The notes under the pieces were generated by a model. It was not told where the DNA came from. It made no database searches and saw nothing but the letters and a program-made list of their open reading frames with translations. From Thioalkalivibrio sp. ALE31 (GTDB lineage Bacteria > Pseudomonadota > Gammaproteobacteria > Ectothiorhodospirales > Ectothiorhodospiraceae), in assembly GCF_000377405.1 (NCBI RefSeq), contig NZ_KB905022.1, positions 310,001 through 374,000 on the forward strand: a DNA stretch of 64,000 nucleotides. The letters run 5' to 3'. Positions 8,897 to 17,450 of this stretch are shown piece after piece (position 1 is the first letter of the stretch; each line of letters begins with the position of its first letter). The translations under genes and the position numbers were made by a program.

Positions 8897-9864
8897 ATGC
8901 GGTGGATCACCGCGAGGGCCGTGCGCCGGCTGTAGTCGTGGACCTTCCAGTGGTCCGGCATCCAGCCGACCAGGAAGCGGTAGAAGTCGGCCTGGGCCAC
9001 CGGGAACAGTGCGCGCCACTCGCGCTCGACGGCCCCGGCCACGTCTCCCTTGCCCTGCGCGTACAGGGCCTCGCCCAGCGCGGCGAAATAGACCTCCAGC
9101 AGTTCGGCTTCCCAGGCCTCCTGTTCCCGTTCGTCCAGGCAGCTCCCGAGGAAATAGGCCACGTCGCGCATCCCGCAGCCACCGCCTGCGTACTGGAAAT
9201 CGACCGCGGCGACGGCGTCGGTCCCGGGTGTGAAGCAGAAGTTCGCGACCTTGGCGTCGCCATGGACGAGCGTGCGGTGGCGGGCACTGGTCAGGGCGGC
9301 GTCCAGCGCGGGCGCCGCGGCGCGAATCGCCGGATCCTCGATGGCGGCCCATTCGTCCGGGCGTGTGGCCAGGTGCCAGTAACTGCCCTCGGGCCACAGC
9401 CCCTTCGGGGCGTGTCCCAGGAAGCGCGCATGGAAGCGGGCCAGCCAGTGCAGGCAGTGCTGCGCCTCGGCGCGGGTCAGGTGGTCCTTGCGCCGCGCAA
9501 AGCCGGCGGCGTCGAGGTCTTCCAGCAGGAGCAGGTGCTCGTCGCCGATGGTCCCGGTGGCCAGGCAGTGGGGCACACGGCTAACGGGGTTGCAGAGGCC
9601 GGCCCAGTCGCGATACCAGGCCATTTCCACCTGGTAGGAGCGAACCTTGCGCTGATGCGAGCGGTCGTTGCTCCAGCCCCGCGGATGGTCCATTGCGTCG
9701 GGGAAGACCACGTGCTTGAGGATGACCGTCGGCTGGTCGGCCCCTTGCAGCCGGTAGCGGACGATCTCCCCGTAACCGCTCCACAGGGTCTGGATCACCT
9801 GCTCGCGTTCCGCCTGGCGGGCGCCGGTGGCCTGCCGGACAAAGTCGGTGGTGCGGGCGCTCAT
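8803..9864 (-). CDS. Kinase-fold phosphotransferase (APH/CHK-like), substrate unknown
   Basis: The 353-residue protein has the aminoglycoside-phosphotransferase fold motifs: a lysine-containing strand ([10 protein letters not shown]), the catalytic loop [11 protein letters not shown] near residue 200, and the metal-binding [19 protein letters not shown]. The last pair resembles the choline/ecdysteroid-kinase-like (DUF1679-type) branch, so a small alcohol or amine substrate is more likely than an antibiotic. The final 25 or so residues are a Ser/Gly-rich tail encoded opposite the small AEPYW gene. The original stop may therefore have been lost. Its start overlaps the MliC-like gene's stop as ATGA, implying translational coupling. 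Confidence 0.8.
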   Translation of the reverse strand: MSARTTDFVRQATGARQAEREQVIQTLWSGYGEIVRYRLQGADQPTVILKHVVFPDAMDHPRGWSNDRSHQRKVRSYQVEMAWYRDWAGLCNPVSRVPHCLATGTIGDEHLLLLEDLDAAGFARRKDHLTRAEAQHCLHWLARFHARFLGHAPKGLWPEGSYWHLATRPDEWAAIEDPAIRAAAPALDAALTSARHRTLVHGDAKVANFCFTPGTDAVAAVDFQYAGGGCGMRDVAYFLGSCLDEREQEAWEAELLEVYFAALGEALYAQGKGDVAGAVEREWRALFPVAQADFYRFLVGWMPDHWKVHDYSRRTALAVIHRIQEEGGSDTGPGSIAGPISGSSPSSSATSSQ

Positions 9865-10175
9865 CGGCGCGGGGGCAGGGCGCGGCAGCTCCAGAACACG
9901 CCGACCATCTCCAGCATCGCCGCGTCGTCCCGCGTCCAGAACACGATGTCGTCGGTGGGGTTGGCGTAGCGTCCGCCGTAGGCGGTCTCGGTGGCCTGCA
10001 GGCGGGCCCGGGCACCATTGAAGGCGAGCAGGGCCTGGTTGTCTTCGAAGGTGGCGGTGAACTCGGGCCCGTAGGCGCAGATGTAGGACACCTCGCGCGG
10101 CGCGTCGTCGCCGCGGGGCAGTGCGCTGCAGCCGGCGAGCAGGACGATTCCGGCGAGGACGAGGAGTGGGCGCAC
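9861..10175 (-). CDS. MliC-like lipoprotein (possible lysozyme inhibitor)
   Basis: GTG at 10175, with GGAG about nine bases upstream, gives a 104-residue lipoprotein with signal [16 protein letters not shown] (lipobox LAGC). The mature part has [15 protein letters not shown], a Cys near the C-terminus (FWSCRAL) and an acidic middle. This is the size and Cys layout of MliC/PliC-type inhibitors of C-type lysozyme, which protect peptidoglycan in the periplasm. The match is by pattern and is moderate. It is upstream in a two-gene operon with the phosphotransferase (4-base overlap). Confidence 0.6.
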   Translation of the reverse strand: MRPLLVLAGIVLLAGCSALPRGDDAPREVSYICAYGPEFTATFEDNQALLAFNGARARLQATETAYGGRYANPTDDIVFWTRDDAAMLEMVGVFWSCRALPPRR

Positions 10176-10269
10176 GCGGTGGCCTCCGGTGGATGGTGTG
10201 CCATCGTAGCCGCTGGGCGGACGCCCTTGCATGTCTCCCTGCGGTGCCGGGGTTGTTGGCACGCAGTGA

Positions 10270-12747
10270 TCAGGCGCTGTGGCCCGACTGCGCGCCGGTT
10301 GCCGCGGGTCGCGCGAGCAGGCGTTCGCAGTCCGCCGCTGCCTGCGGGCGGGCAAACAGGAAGCCCTGCAGGGTCTGGCAGCCCTCCGCCTCCAGGAAGT
10401 CCTTCTGTGCCGCGGTCTCCACGCCCTCGGCGACGGATTCGAGACCGAGGTTGTCGGCCAGGCCCAGTATGGTGCGGACGATGGCGGCATCACTGGTCCC
10501 GGGCGCCAGATCCGCGATGAAGCAGCGGTCGATCTTCAGCACGTCCAGCGGGAAGCGGCGCAGGTAGGCCAGCGAGGAATACCCGGTACCGAAATCATCC
10601 AGGGCCACCCGCACGCCCCGCTCGCGGAACTGGCCCAGGGTACGGATTACCTGCTCGATGTCGGCCATCAGCATGCTTTCGGTGACCTCCAGTTCCAGGG
10701 CATTGGCGTCCAGCCCCGTCTCTTCCAGCACACGGTCAATGCAGTGGGCCATTTGCCGATCCCGGAACTGGGGGGCGGCCAGGTTCACGGACATCCGCAC
10801 GGAGGGGAGTCCGGCCTGATGCCAGGCCCGGCACTGGCGGCAGGCCTCGGTCAGGATCCACTGGCCCAGCTCGACGATCAGCCCGGTCTCCTCGAGGATC
10901 GGGATGAAGCCGCCGGGCGAATGCACCGTACCGCCGGGGTCCATCCAGCGCAGCAGGGCCTCGACGCCGACGACGCGCCCGTCCTGCGCGGCCACCCGTG
11001 GCTGGTAATGCAGGAAGAACCCCTCGTGGTGGTCGACCGCGCGCCGCAGCTGACCCTCCAGCGAGACGCGCTTGCGCACGTCGCTGTTGAGGTCGCCGGA
11101 GCAGAATTCGATGGCATTGCCCTCGGTACGCTTGGCCTGATGCATCGCCGATTCGGCGCGCCGCATCAGGTCGGCGATGTCGCGGGTATCGTGCGGATAC
11201 ACGGCGACCCCGATCGAGCCCGGGACGTAGAGTTCGTGTTCCCCGGCCTTGATGACCCGGCGCAGGGGTTCCAGCAGGCGGGTGACCGATCCGGCGACCG
11301 CGCCGGGTGCTTCCACCGGCAGCAGGGCGCCGAACTCGTCCCCGCCCAGTCGGGCCAGGACGCCGCCCACGGGCAGGCGGTTCTCCAGCCGCCGCGCCAC
11401 ATGTTGCAGGACCTCGTCACCGGTGGCCTGGCCCATGCCTTCGTTGACGCTCTTGAAGCGGTCGAGCCCGATATGGGCGAGTACCAGCGGGCGTCCCAGG
11501 CGTTCGGCATCCACCACGGCCTGCTCGGCGCGCTCGGCAAACCGGGTCCGGTTGGGCAGGCCGGTGAGGGCGTCGTGATAGGTGATGAAATGCAGCCGCC
11601 GCTCCGCCTCGCGGCGCTCGGTAATGTCGTGCACCACACCGGCCATGCGCTGGGGCTGGCCTCGGGAGTCGAAGTCCACGCTACCGCGCTGGTGCACGAT
11701 GCGGACGCTGCCATCGGGGCGGACGATCCGGTGTTCGATGTCGTAGTCCGGGCCCTCCGGGGTCAGGGCCGCGTCGACGGCATGCTGCACGCGCTCGCGA
11801 TCGTCCGGATGCACGGCCCGCATGAAGGCCTCGTGGGTCGCGCCCCACTGGTCCGCTTCGAGGCCGAAGATCCGGAAGACTTCGCTGGACCAGCGGATCC
11901 TGCCGGCCTCGAAATCCGAGATCCAGTTGCCCAGATGAGCAATCTGCTGGGCCTCCTGGAGTTCCCATTCACGCTGCTCCAGGGCCTCGCGCGCGGCCTG
12001 GCGCTCGGTGATGTCCTGGAAGGAGACCACCGCGCCGGTGACCCGGTTGCGGGAATTGAACAGGGGGGCCACGTTGATCAGTACAGGAAACCCGTGCCCG
12101 GCGCGGCTCCAGAAGTATTCCTCGCAGGCCTGCAGCGGTTCCCCGGTACGCAGGACCCGGTACACGGGGCATTCCGTGGCCGGGAAGGGCTGGCCATCGG
12201 GGCGGCTGTGATGGGACAGCTCGTGCGAGTTGCGGCCCAGAGCTTCTTCCTCCGTCGCAAACCCCAGCAGTTCGCGGGCGGCGGGGTTGAGGAAGGTGTA
12301 GTGACCGTCGGCATCGATGCCGAACACGCCTTCGGCCAGGCTCCCCAGGAGGTTGTCGCGCAGGGACTCGGTCTGCCGGCGCTCGGTGACGTCGATGCCC
12401 AGGGTCTGGAAGTGGGTGATCCGGCCGGCCCCGTCGAAGAACGCGCGGCTGGTCCAGCGAACCCAGCGGTCCGCGCCATCGCCGCGCTGGACGGGGTTTT
12501 CGATGGTGCGCACCGGGGCATCGGGGGTATAGCGCAGCAGGTCGGCCCGGTTTTCCGCCTGGCGCTCGTCGGGCAGGTCGTGGATCCAGCGGTGGCCCAC
12601 CAGCCCGCCGGGCGGGGCCGCGAAGAATTCGTGGGCGGCCTGGTTGGCATAGAGGATGGTCGTGTCGGGGTGATAGCAGATGATGATGAAGGGGTGATGT
12701 TCCACCAGTTCCTGGTACTGGATCTCCACCCCGGACGAATCGCTCAT
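10270..12747 (-). CDS. PAS-PAS-PAS-GGDEF-EAL dual c-di-GMP enzyme
   Basis: The 825-residue cytoplasmic protein has three PAS-type sensor domains (about 10-115, 130-255 and 265-385), the last with the WSSEVFRIFGLE pattern of PAS fold 3. A GGDEF domain (about 390-545, RLGGDEF intact) and an EAL domain (about 560-810; VEALLRW, SVNLA, EVTES, LDDFGTGYSS, LKID, AEGVE) follow. Both catalytic motifs look intact. The GGDEF lacks an RxxD inhibitory site at the usual place, so product feedback is not expected. Domain order is typical of proteins that act mainly as phosphodiesterases with GTP-modulated activity. It is monocistronic. Confidence 0.92.
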   Translation of the reverse strand: MSDSSGVEIQYQELVEHHPFIIICYHPDTTILYANQAAHEFFAAPPGGLVGHRWIHDLPDERQAENRADLLRYTPDAPVRTIENPVQRGDGADRWVRWTSRAFFDGAGRITHFQTLGIDVTERRQTESLRDNLLGSLAEGVFGIDADGHYTFLNPAARELLGFATEEEALGRNSHELSHHSRPDGQPFPATECPVYRVLRTGEPLQACEEYFWSRAGHGFPVLINVAPLFNSRNRVTGAVVSFQDITERQAAREALEQREWELQEAQQIAHLGNWISDFEAGRIRWSSEVFRIFGLEADQWGATHEAFMRAVHPDDRERVQHAVDAALTPEGPDYDIEHRIVRPDGSVRIVHQRGSVDFDSRGQPQRMAGVVHDITERREAERRLHFITYHDALTGLPNRTRFAERAEQAVVDAERLGRPLVLAHIGLDRFKSVNEGMGQATGDEVLQHVARRLENRLPVGGVLARLGGDEFGALLPVEAPGAVAGSVTRLLEPLRRVIKAGEHELYVPGSIGVAVYPHDTRDIADLMRRAESAMHQAKRTEGNAIEFCSGDLNSDVRKRVSLEGQLRRAVDHHEGFFLHYQPRVAAQDGRVVGVEALLRWMDPGGTVHSPGGFIPILEETGLIVELGQWILTEACRQCRAWHQAGLPSVRMSVNLAAPQFRDRQMAHCIDRVLEETGLDANALELEVTESMLMADIEQVIRTLGQFRERGVRVALDDFGTGYSSLAYLRRFPLDVLKIDRCFIADLAPGTSDAAIVRTILGLADNLGLESVAEGVETAAQKDFLEAEGCQTLQGFLFARPQAAADCERLLARPAATGAQSGHSA

Positions 12748-12884
12748 GCACTTCCCCCTGTCGGTCGCGGTTTCGGTGGCCCCTTCCCACCGATCGCGTC
12801 TTCCGGAGTCTGGCAGGAGGTCCGCGACGGCGCAAACGATACTTCAGAGGGAGATTTGGCTCGCGCTACGCGACCGCCGGTCGC

Positions 12885-12902
12885 CGGGCGCGGGAGCGCC
12901 CG
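12885..12902 (-). terminator. GC hairpin after the 12909-13292 gene
   Basis: A 7-bp perfect stem (CGGGCGC, 12885-12891, with 12896-12902) with a four-base loop sits 6 bases past the stop of the minus-strand gene. No U-tract follows, so termination is possible but unproven. Confidence 0.35.
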
Positions 12903-12908
12903 TGGAGG

Positions 12909-13292
12909 TCAGTGCGGGTCCTCGCGGGACTCCAGCTGATCCAGCGGGTCGTGGTCATCCTCCTGTTGACGGACGCGCCGCGCGTGCAGGCCGGGATCGG
13001 CGAGCGAGGGGTCGGCCTGTACATTGCGTACCACCAGAAAGGTCCACACGGTGGCAAACCCCCACAGAAAGACCCCGATGGCCAGCGGGAAGGCGGCGTG
13101 CCCCGAAGCACCCCCGAGGCCGGTCCACAGGGCATAGGCAATGGAGACCAGGGCCGCGGCCCAGACGATGGCGATGGGGGCGGCGCAGCTGTGGGCGGCG
13201 GCACCGTAGCGGTAGGCCGCGATCGGGGGCAGGGTGACGCCGAGGGTTCGGTACAGCGCGGGTTCGCGCGCGGGGTCATGCAGGCTGGTCAT
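12909..13292 (-). CDS. Small inner-membrane protein, unknown function
   Basis: The product has 127 residues with two clear hydrophobic helices (IAIVWAAALVSIAYALW near 41-57 and FPLAIGVFLWGFATVWTFLVV near 68-88) and a charged cytoplasmic tail rich in Arg/Asp/Glu. No catalytic or binding motif is visible. It lies upstream of the triple-PAS gene on the same strand with a 161-base gap that includes a hairpin, so it is probably separately transcribed. The sequence matches nothing I recognise. Confidence 0.6.
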   Translation of the reverse strand: MTSLHDPAREPALYRTLGVTLPPIAAYRYGAAAHSCAAPIAIVWAAALVSIAYALWTGLGGASGHAAFPLAIGVFLWGFATVWTFLVVRNVQADPSLADPGLHARRVRQQEDDHDPLDQLESREDPH

Positions 13293-13480
13293 GTCCGTTT
13301 CGCCCTCCCGAGTGCCGGATTCCCCGGAGTCTGGTCCGAAACCGAGGCGTTTTCCAGATGACGGCGCGTAGCGCCCGGCGGAATCGGGTATGGATCACGG
13401 ATTCGGGCGTTAGCGGCCGATCGTGTCCCCGTCACGCACGCGTATCGGTTTTCCCTGAGATCGCTGGCGATGGCAATGGT

Positions 13481-13771
13481 TCAGCCGGCCCTCGGAGAGT
13501 CCGTGATCGCGACCCGGTTGCGGCCATTACGCTTGGCCTGGTACAGCGCGCGGTCCGCGGCCTCGACCAGCCGCGCGGCGCCGCCCGTCGCGTCCGGGAT
13601 GATGCTGCTCACCCCGGCGCTGGCGGTGAGCGTCGGGGCGACACGCGAACTGGCGTGAGGGATCGCCTCGTCGCGTATGCGCTGGAGGCAGCGTTCGGCG
13701 AGGGTGTGAGCACTCTCCCGATCGGTGTCCGGCAGGATCAGCACGAATTTCGCCCCGTCCCCGTGTGCCAC
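13481..13771 (-). pseudogene. Remnant of a GGDEF diguanylate cyclase
   Basis: The 96-residue frame is clearly the C-terminal half of a GGDEF domain: FVLILPDTD, the LTASAGVSS strand and ADRALYQAKRNGRNRV. The sequence where YGGEEF should stand reads HGDGAKF, so the active-site motif is gone. Everything upstream (catalytic half, sensor) is missing, since a lipoprotein gene ends at 13826. The first possible ATG lies inside the domain and has no ribosome site. I call this a decayed cyclase gene rather than a functional small protein. Confidence 0.75.
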
Positions 13772-13825
13772 CGGGTGTTTCGGGCGGGTTCGCGCTCATG
13801 GCGAAAGGCGTCCTTGTGCCGTCTT

Positions 13826-14542
13826 TCAGCTTGTTGTGAGTGGCTGGATCAGCAGCTCGAGGCGCGGGGTCCGGACGGGGCTGCCCGGGTTCGTGTTCAC
13901 TGTACCGGTACCCATACTCCGCAGTACCAGCCGCTCGGGTGCCACGCCGGCATCCTGCAGGCGCTTGCCCGCGTTCAGGGCATCGCCTGCGGCGGGGGTC
14001 TCCGCGCCGTCGTCGGAGTCGGGGTCCGGGCCGTCGCGATAGGCCACGAGGGTGATCAGACTGGCGCGAAATTCGTGGAGCAGGTGACCAATGGTGTCCA
14101 GCGCACGGGCCTGGCCGTTGCCTTCGTTCAGGGTTACGTGGATGCCCGCGTCCCGGTGCTCGATGGTGGCGGGCTGCCCGGCCAGCTCCTGGCGCAGCCG
14201 GGCGCCGAGGACATCCACGTAGTAGCCCACGCGGGCCGGCTCCAGCGTCTCGTGGCCCTGCTCGCGCAGGGCCACGCGGCGTTCGCTTTCCGCGTGCTTG
14301 GAGGTGGCCAGGCTCAGCGCCGCGGCCGAGGGTTCCTCGGGCGTGGCCTCGTCGGCCGCAGGGGTGTCCGCGGCCCCGTCCGGGTCGGTGGCCGGCTCGG
14401 CGGTCGTGGCGGGGCGGTCCTCGGTCGCGGCCGGGCGTTCCTGTTCTACCGGCAACAGGCCGCAGCCGGTGGCGGTTGCCGCCAGCAGCAGGGCCAGTGT
14501 CAGGGCGCGTCCCGGCAGGCGCGGGGTGGGGATATTGGGCAT
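13826..14542 (-). CDS. OmpA-like lipoprotein, peptidoglycan-binding type
   Basis: The product has 238 residues. The lipoprotein signal ALTLALLLAATATGC puts the lipidated Cys near residue 27. A Pro/Ala/Glu/Thr-rich linker of about 55 residues follows, typical of proteins crossing the periplasm. The C-terminal domain (about 115-238) has the order of an OmpA-like fold: IHVTLNEGN, LITLVAYRD, a variable loop, and LNAGKRLQDAGVAPERLVLRSMGTG. The family's usual NxxLSxxRA motif is degenerate. The stop of the upstream EAL gene is only 7 bases before its start, so the two are probably one operon. Confidence 0.7.
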   Translation of the reverse strand: MPNIPTPRLPGRALTLALLLAATATGCGLLPVEQERPAATEDRPATTAEPATDPDGAADTPAADEATPEEPSAAALSLATSKHAESERRVALREQGHETLEPARVGYYVDVLGARLRQELAGQPATIEHRDAGIHVTLNEGNGQARALDTIGHLLHEFRASLITLVAYRDGPDPDSDDGAETPAAGDALNAGKRLQDAGVAPERLVLRSMGTGTVNTNPGSPVRTPRLELLIQPLTTS

Positions 14543-14549
14543 GCTCTCC

Positions 14550-16106
14550 TCAGTGGTTGCGGCACCAGTCCAGGAAGGCCTGAGCGGGCAGGGGGCGGCT
14601 GTACAGGTAGCCCTGTCCGCCGTCCACGCCCTGCTGGCGCAGCCATTCGGCCTGGTGGGGCGATTCGATGCCTTCGGCGACGATGTGCAGCTTCAGGGAA
14701 CGGGCCATCTCGATGATGTGGCCGATCACGCTGCTGGTTACCGCCTCGTGGGCGATGGCATCGGCGAAGGTCTTGTCGATCTTCAGTGTATCCAGTTCGA
14801 AATGTTCCAGATAGGAAAGGCTTGAATATCCTGTGCCAAAGTCGTCGATGGCGATGCGGTGCCCGCGCCCGCGCAGTTCCCGCAGGCGGCCGCGTACGGC
14901 GTCTTCGTTCAGCAGCGAGCGTTCGGTCAGTTCCAGCTTGATCGAGGCGGGGGCAACGCCGGCCTCGCGCAGGGCCTTGCGCAGGGCGTCCCCGAAGCGA
15001 TCGGAGGCCAGGTCATGGCCGGTAATGTTGAGGTTGATGGTCTGTTCGGTATGCGCCCGCAGATGATCCCCCAGGTCGTGGAGGATGGCGCGCAGGATCG
15101 CGAGGGTCAGGTCGGTGGCCTGTCCGGTGTCCTCGGCCAGGGGCACGAACACATCCGGACGAATGGTCTCGTCGCCCTCGCGGTGCCAGCGTGCGAGGGC
15201 CTCCGCCCCCCGGCAGCGGCCATCGGCGAGGTCGACGATGGGCTGGTATTCCACGCTCAGGCGGTCGCGGGCGATGGCCTCGCGCAACTCGCTGGCGAGG
15301 CTCAGGCGCCGCCGCAGGTAGTGCACCACCAGGAGCAGCCACAATGCCACCAGCAGCAGCCCGAAGATCCCGGCCACGACGAGGGTTGGCAGGTAGCGCT
15401 CCCAGAAGGCCGCCAGTGGCTGCGCCGCGATGATGTCGATGGGAAAGATCGTATCCAGGGAGAAGTGGCTGACCAGACGCCCCGCGGCATGGTCGACGCT
15501 GAGACCGGCGGGCGTGGCGTCGGGCGACGGCAGGTCCGCGTCGGCTGGATGGCGTGTCATGGGCAGGCCTTCGACCCACAGGCCAACCTGCTGGCTGTCC
15601 AGCAGGCCGGGGGGCATCAGCAGCCGCGGGTCGATGGCCACGTCGTGCTGTCCGAAGCGCATCAGGAACAGCTCGACACCGCCCACGGCGGTTGCCGTGC
15701 TCGGCCACCAGGCGATCACGCCACTGTCGTAGATGCGGCTGGCCCGGGGCGGGGTCAGGGCCTCGCCCTGGACGAATCCGGCCCCGCACTGGCGTTCCGC
15801 CGCGCGCCAGTAGCCGATGGCCCGTACATGCGGCCGGGCCATCGCCACATCCTGCAGGTGTTCCAGGTGTTCCGGCGAGCAGGGCTCCATCTCCAGCTGG
15901 TTCAGGGTGTCCAGCAGGTCGCGGGCATCGACCAGGGTCGCCTCGGTCCCTTCGCCCAGGCGCTGGGCGAGTTCGGCCAGGCGTTTTTCCTCCGCCACCA
16001 CGGACTCCTGCCAGAGGAACCAGGCCAGGGCGGCGAGCGGCAGCAGGATGCCGAGCAGGGCCGCGGCCGAGACCGAGAGCAGGACCTTGTCGCGTCGTGT
16101 GATCAT
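14550..16106 (-). CDS. CSS-motif EAL phosphodiesterase (redox-sensing PdeC type)
   Basis: The start at ATG 16106 (MITRRDKVLL) gives 518 residues with a transmembrane helix at about 8-30, a periplasmic CSS-type sensor at about 35-235, a second helix at about 240-262 and an EAL domain at about 270-515. The periplasmic domain has the CS motif (EPCSPEHL) and a second Cys (RQCGAGF). In PdeC-type enzymes these form a disulfide controlled by DsbA/DsbB, and the free-thiol form is proteolysed and activated. EAL residues look complete (AEALARW, LNITGHDL, ELTER, IDDFGTGYSS, LKID, AEGIE). Earlier ATGs at 16145 and 16277 give no better ribosome site. Confidence 0.88.
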   Translation of the reverse strand: MITRRDKVLLSVSAAALLGILLPLAALAWFLWQESVVAEEKRLAELAQRLGEGTEATLVDARDLLDTLNQLEMEPCSPEHLEHLQDVAMARPHVRAIGYWRAAERQCGAGFVQGEALTPPRASRIYDSGVIAWWPSTATAVGGVELFLMRFGQHDVAIDPRLLMPPGLLDSQQVGLWVEGLPMTRHPADADLPSPDATPAGLSVDHAAGRLVSHFSLDTIFPIDIIAAQPLAAFWERYLPTLVVAGIFGLLLVALWLLLVVHYLRRRLSLASELREAIARDRLSVEYQPIVDLADGRCRGAEALARWHREGDETIRPDVFVPLAEDTGQATDLTLAILRAILHDLGDHLRAHTEQTINLNITGHDLASDRFGDALRKALREAGVAPASIKLELTERSLLNEDAVRGRLRELRGRGHRIAIDDFGTGYSSLSYLEHFELDTLKIDKTFADAIAHEAVTSSVIGHIIEMARSLKLHIVAEGIESPHQAEWLRQQGVDGGQGYLYSRPLPAQAFLDWCRNH

Positions 16107-16240
16107 GGTGGCCGTGGAAGAGGCGGGACAGTTGAAGCTTAGCATGCGCCCGGACGAATTCCGGGGCGGGCGCGGCGCTTTGGCGCGGCATCCGGAGCCG
16201 TCTATGCTCGAAGGGATACCGGTCGGTTCGGGGGTGCCCG

Positions 16241-16447
16241 ATGAACACGAAGACGGAACCCATCCAGCCCGGAACACGGGCCGAAGCCGCTGTTGCCGCG
16301 CCGCGCAGCCGCCTCAGCATGCACGAAGGCGTGACAGCGTCCTGTGACTGCTGTTCCTGCGAGGCGGAACCTTACTGGGCGGAAGTCGCCCGGGAACTGG
16401 GGATCGACCTGGAGTCCGAAGTAGGTGCGCAGGGAGATCGGGGCTAG
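16241..16447 (+). CDS. Small AEPYW-motif protein, copy 2, with Cys cluster
   Basis: The product has 68 residues, beginning MNTKTEPIQPG. It has a polar, Ala-rich N-terminal half and then a Cys cluster (CDCCSC) directly followed by EAEPYWAEVARELGIDLE. The core matches the protein at 8693-8896. A GGGGGTG stretch upstream of the ATG may serve for initiation. The stop overlaps the convergent pentapeptide-repeat gene stop by four bases. The gene is divergent from the CSS-EAL gene (134-base gap). The CxCCxC cluster could bind metal or be modified. No described family is recognised. Confidence 0.65.
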   Translation: MNTKTEPIQPGTRAEAAVAAPRSRLSMHEGVTASCDCCSCEAEPYWAEVARELGIDLESEVGAQGDRG

Positions 16448-17400
16448 TCGCAGGTCCCGACGGAGTCGCGGGCGCAGATGCGGCCATCGGTCCAGATGCT
16501 GCGCCCGAGCCGGGCCCCGTCCAGGCGTGCGCCCGCGAGGTCGGCCCCGGTCAGGTTGGCATGCGCGAGATTGGCGTCCTCGAGGTTGGCGTCGACCAGG
16601 TGCGCCCGGATCAGGTCCGCCCCGGTCAGGTTGGCGCCGGCGAGATCCGCACCCTCCAGGCTGGTCAGGGTGAGATCGGCGAAGCGCAGATCGGCGTCCG
16701 TGAGGCGGGCACCGTGCAAGCGCGCGCCGGTGAGGCGGGTGTTGTGCAGGGATGCGCCCGTCAGGTCGACGCCGCGCAGGTCCGCGCCGGCTCGGTCACA
16801 GTAGTTCCAGTTCACGCCGGGCGCCGGTGCCGCTGCGCAGTCCGGCCCCGGGTCACGCTCGAGTGTGATGCCGAAACCGATGAGCAGCGCGAGGGCCAGC
16901 GCAACCGCGGAGCCGCCCACGATCCAGGGACGCGGCCCGCGGATCCAGCCGCTCCAGGGCGGTGGCGGTTGTTCCAGGATCTCGGCCCATTGCTGGCGGT
17001 GAGAGAGGGTCTCCGGTGATTCCGGGCAGCGGCGGTCGCCCTTGCGGCGGTCGCGGATCTCGGGCGGCGGGTCGTCGTGACGCCGCTCGCGGCGGCGTTC
17101 GTCTTCGCGCAGGCGCGCCTGCTCCAGGCGTTCGCGACCCTCCGGGGTGTGGGCGTTCTGCAGCTCTTCGGGGATCAGGTGCGGGCGCTGGTCGATCCGC
17201 CACCAGGTCTCGCCGTCGCGACTGACCTCGTCATCCGGGCGCAGGCGGCCCAGGATCAGGAAACGGCCGATGGAGCGCTGGGGGTAGGGGCCGCAGACCT
17301 GCCCGCCGCGCCGGGTGAACCACAGTTCATGGCGCCCGTCGCCGGGTTCCGGTAACGGGTCGTTGGGATCGGGCGAGGGATTGGGGGGGGCGTGGGCCAC
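16444..17400 (-). CDS. Pentapeptide-repeat membrane protein with GYF-like N-terminal domain
   Basis: The product has 318 residues. An N-terminal domain (about 24-75) has LWFTRRGGQVCGPYPQ and later DDEVSRDGETWWRI, the pattern of a GYF_2-type module. A charged linker rich in Arg/Glu and one transmembrane helix (IVGGSAVALALALLIGFGI, about 158-176) follow. The C-terminal region (about 200-300) consists of pentapeptide repeats of the A(D/N)LxG type, which fold as a right-handed beta-helix, presumably periplasmic. Two Cys pairs flank the repeats. The role is unknown; such proteins usually act as binding scaffolds. It is convergent with the small AEPYW gene. Confidence 0.8.
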   Translation of the reverse strand: MAHAPPNPSPDPNDPLPEPGDGRHELWFTRRGGQVCGPYPQRSIGRFLILGRLRPDDEVSRDGETWWRIDQRPHLIPEELQNAHTPEGRERLEQARLREDERRRERRHDDPPPEIRDRRKGDRRCPESPETLSHRQQWAEILEQPPPPWSGWIRGPRPWIVGGSAVALALALLIGFGITLERDPGPDCAAAPAPGVNWNYCDRAGADLRGVDLTGASLHNTRLTGARLHGARLTDADLRFADLTLTSLEGADLAGANLTGADLIRAHLVDANLEDANLAHANLTGADLAGARLDGARLGRSIWTDGRICARDSVGTCD

Positions 17401-17450
17401 GCTGCTCCTGGATTCCCGCGGGGTCGCCTCCGTTGCGACCGATGCCGCGA

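Noticed and set aside
8803-9864. Antibiotic resistance phosphotransferase
   Set aside because: The loop motifs fit the broader CHK/DUF1679-like kinase group, and there is no resistance context.
10279-12939. 886-codon plus-strand open frame
   Set aside because: It is exactly antisense to the clear PAS-GGDEF-EAL gene, shows no domain pattern, and results from high GC at third codon positions.
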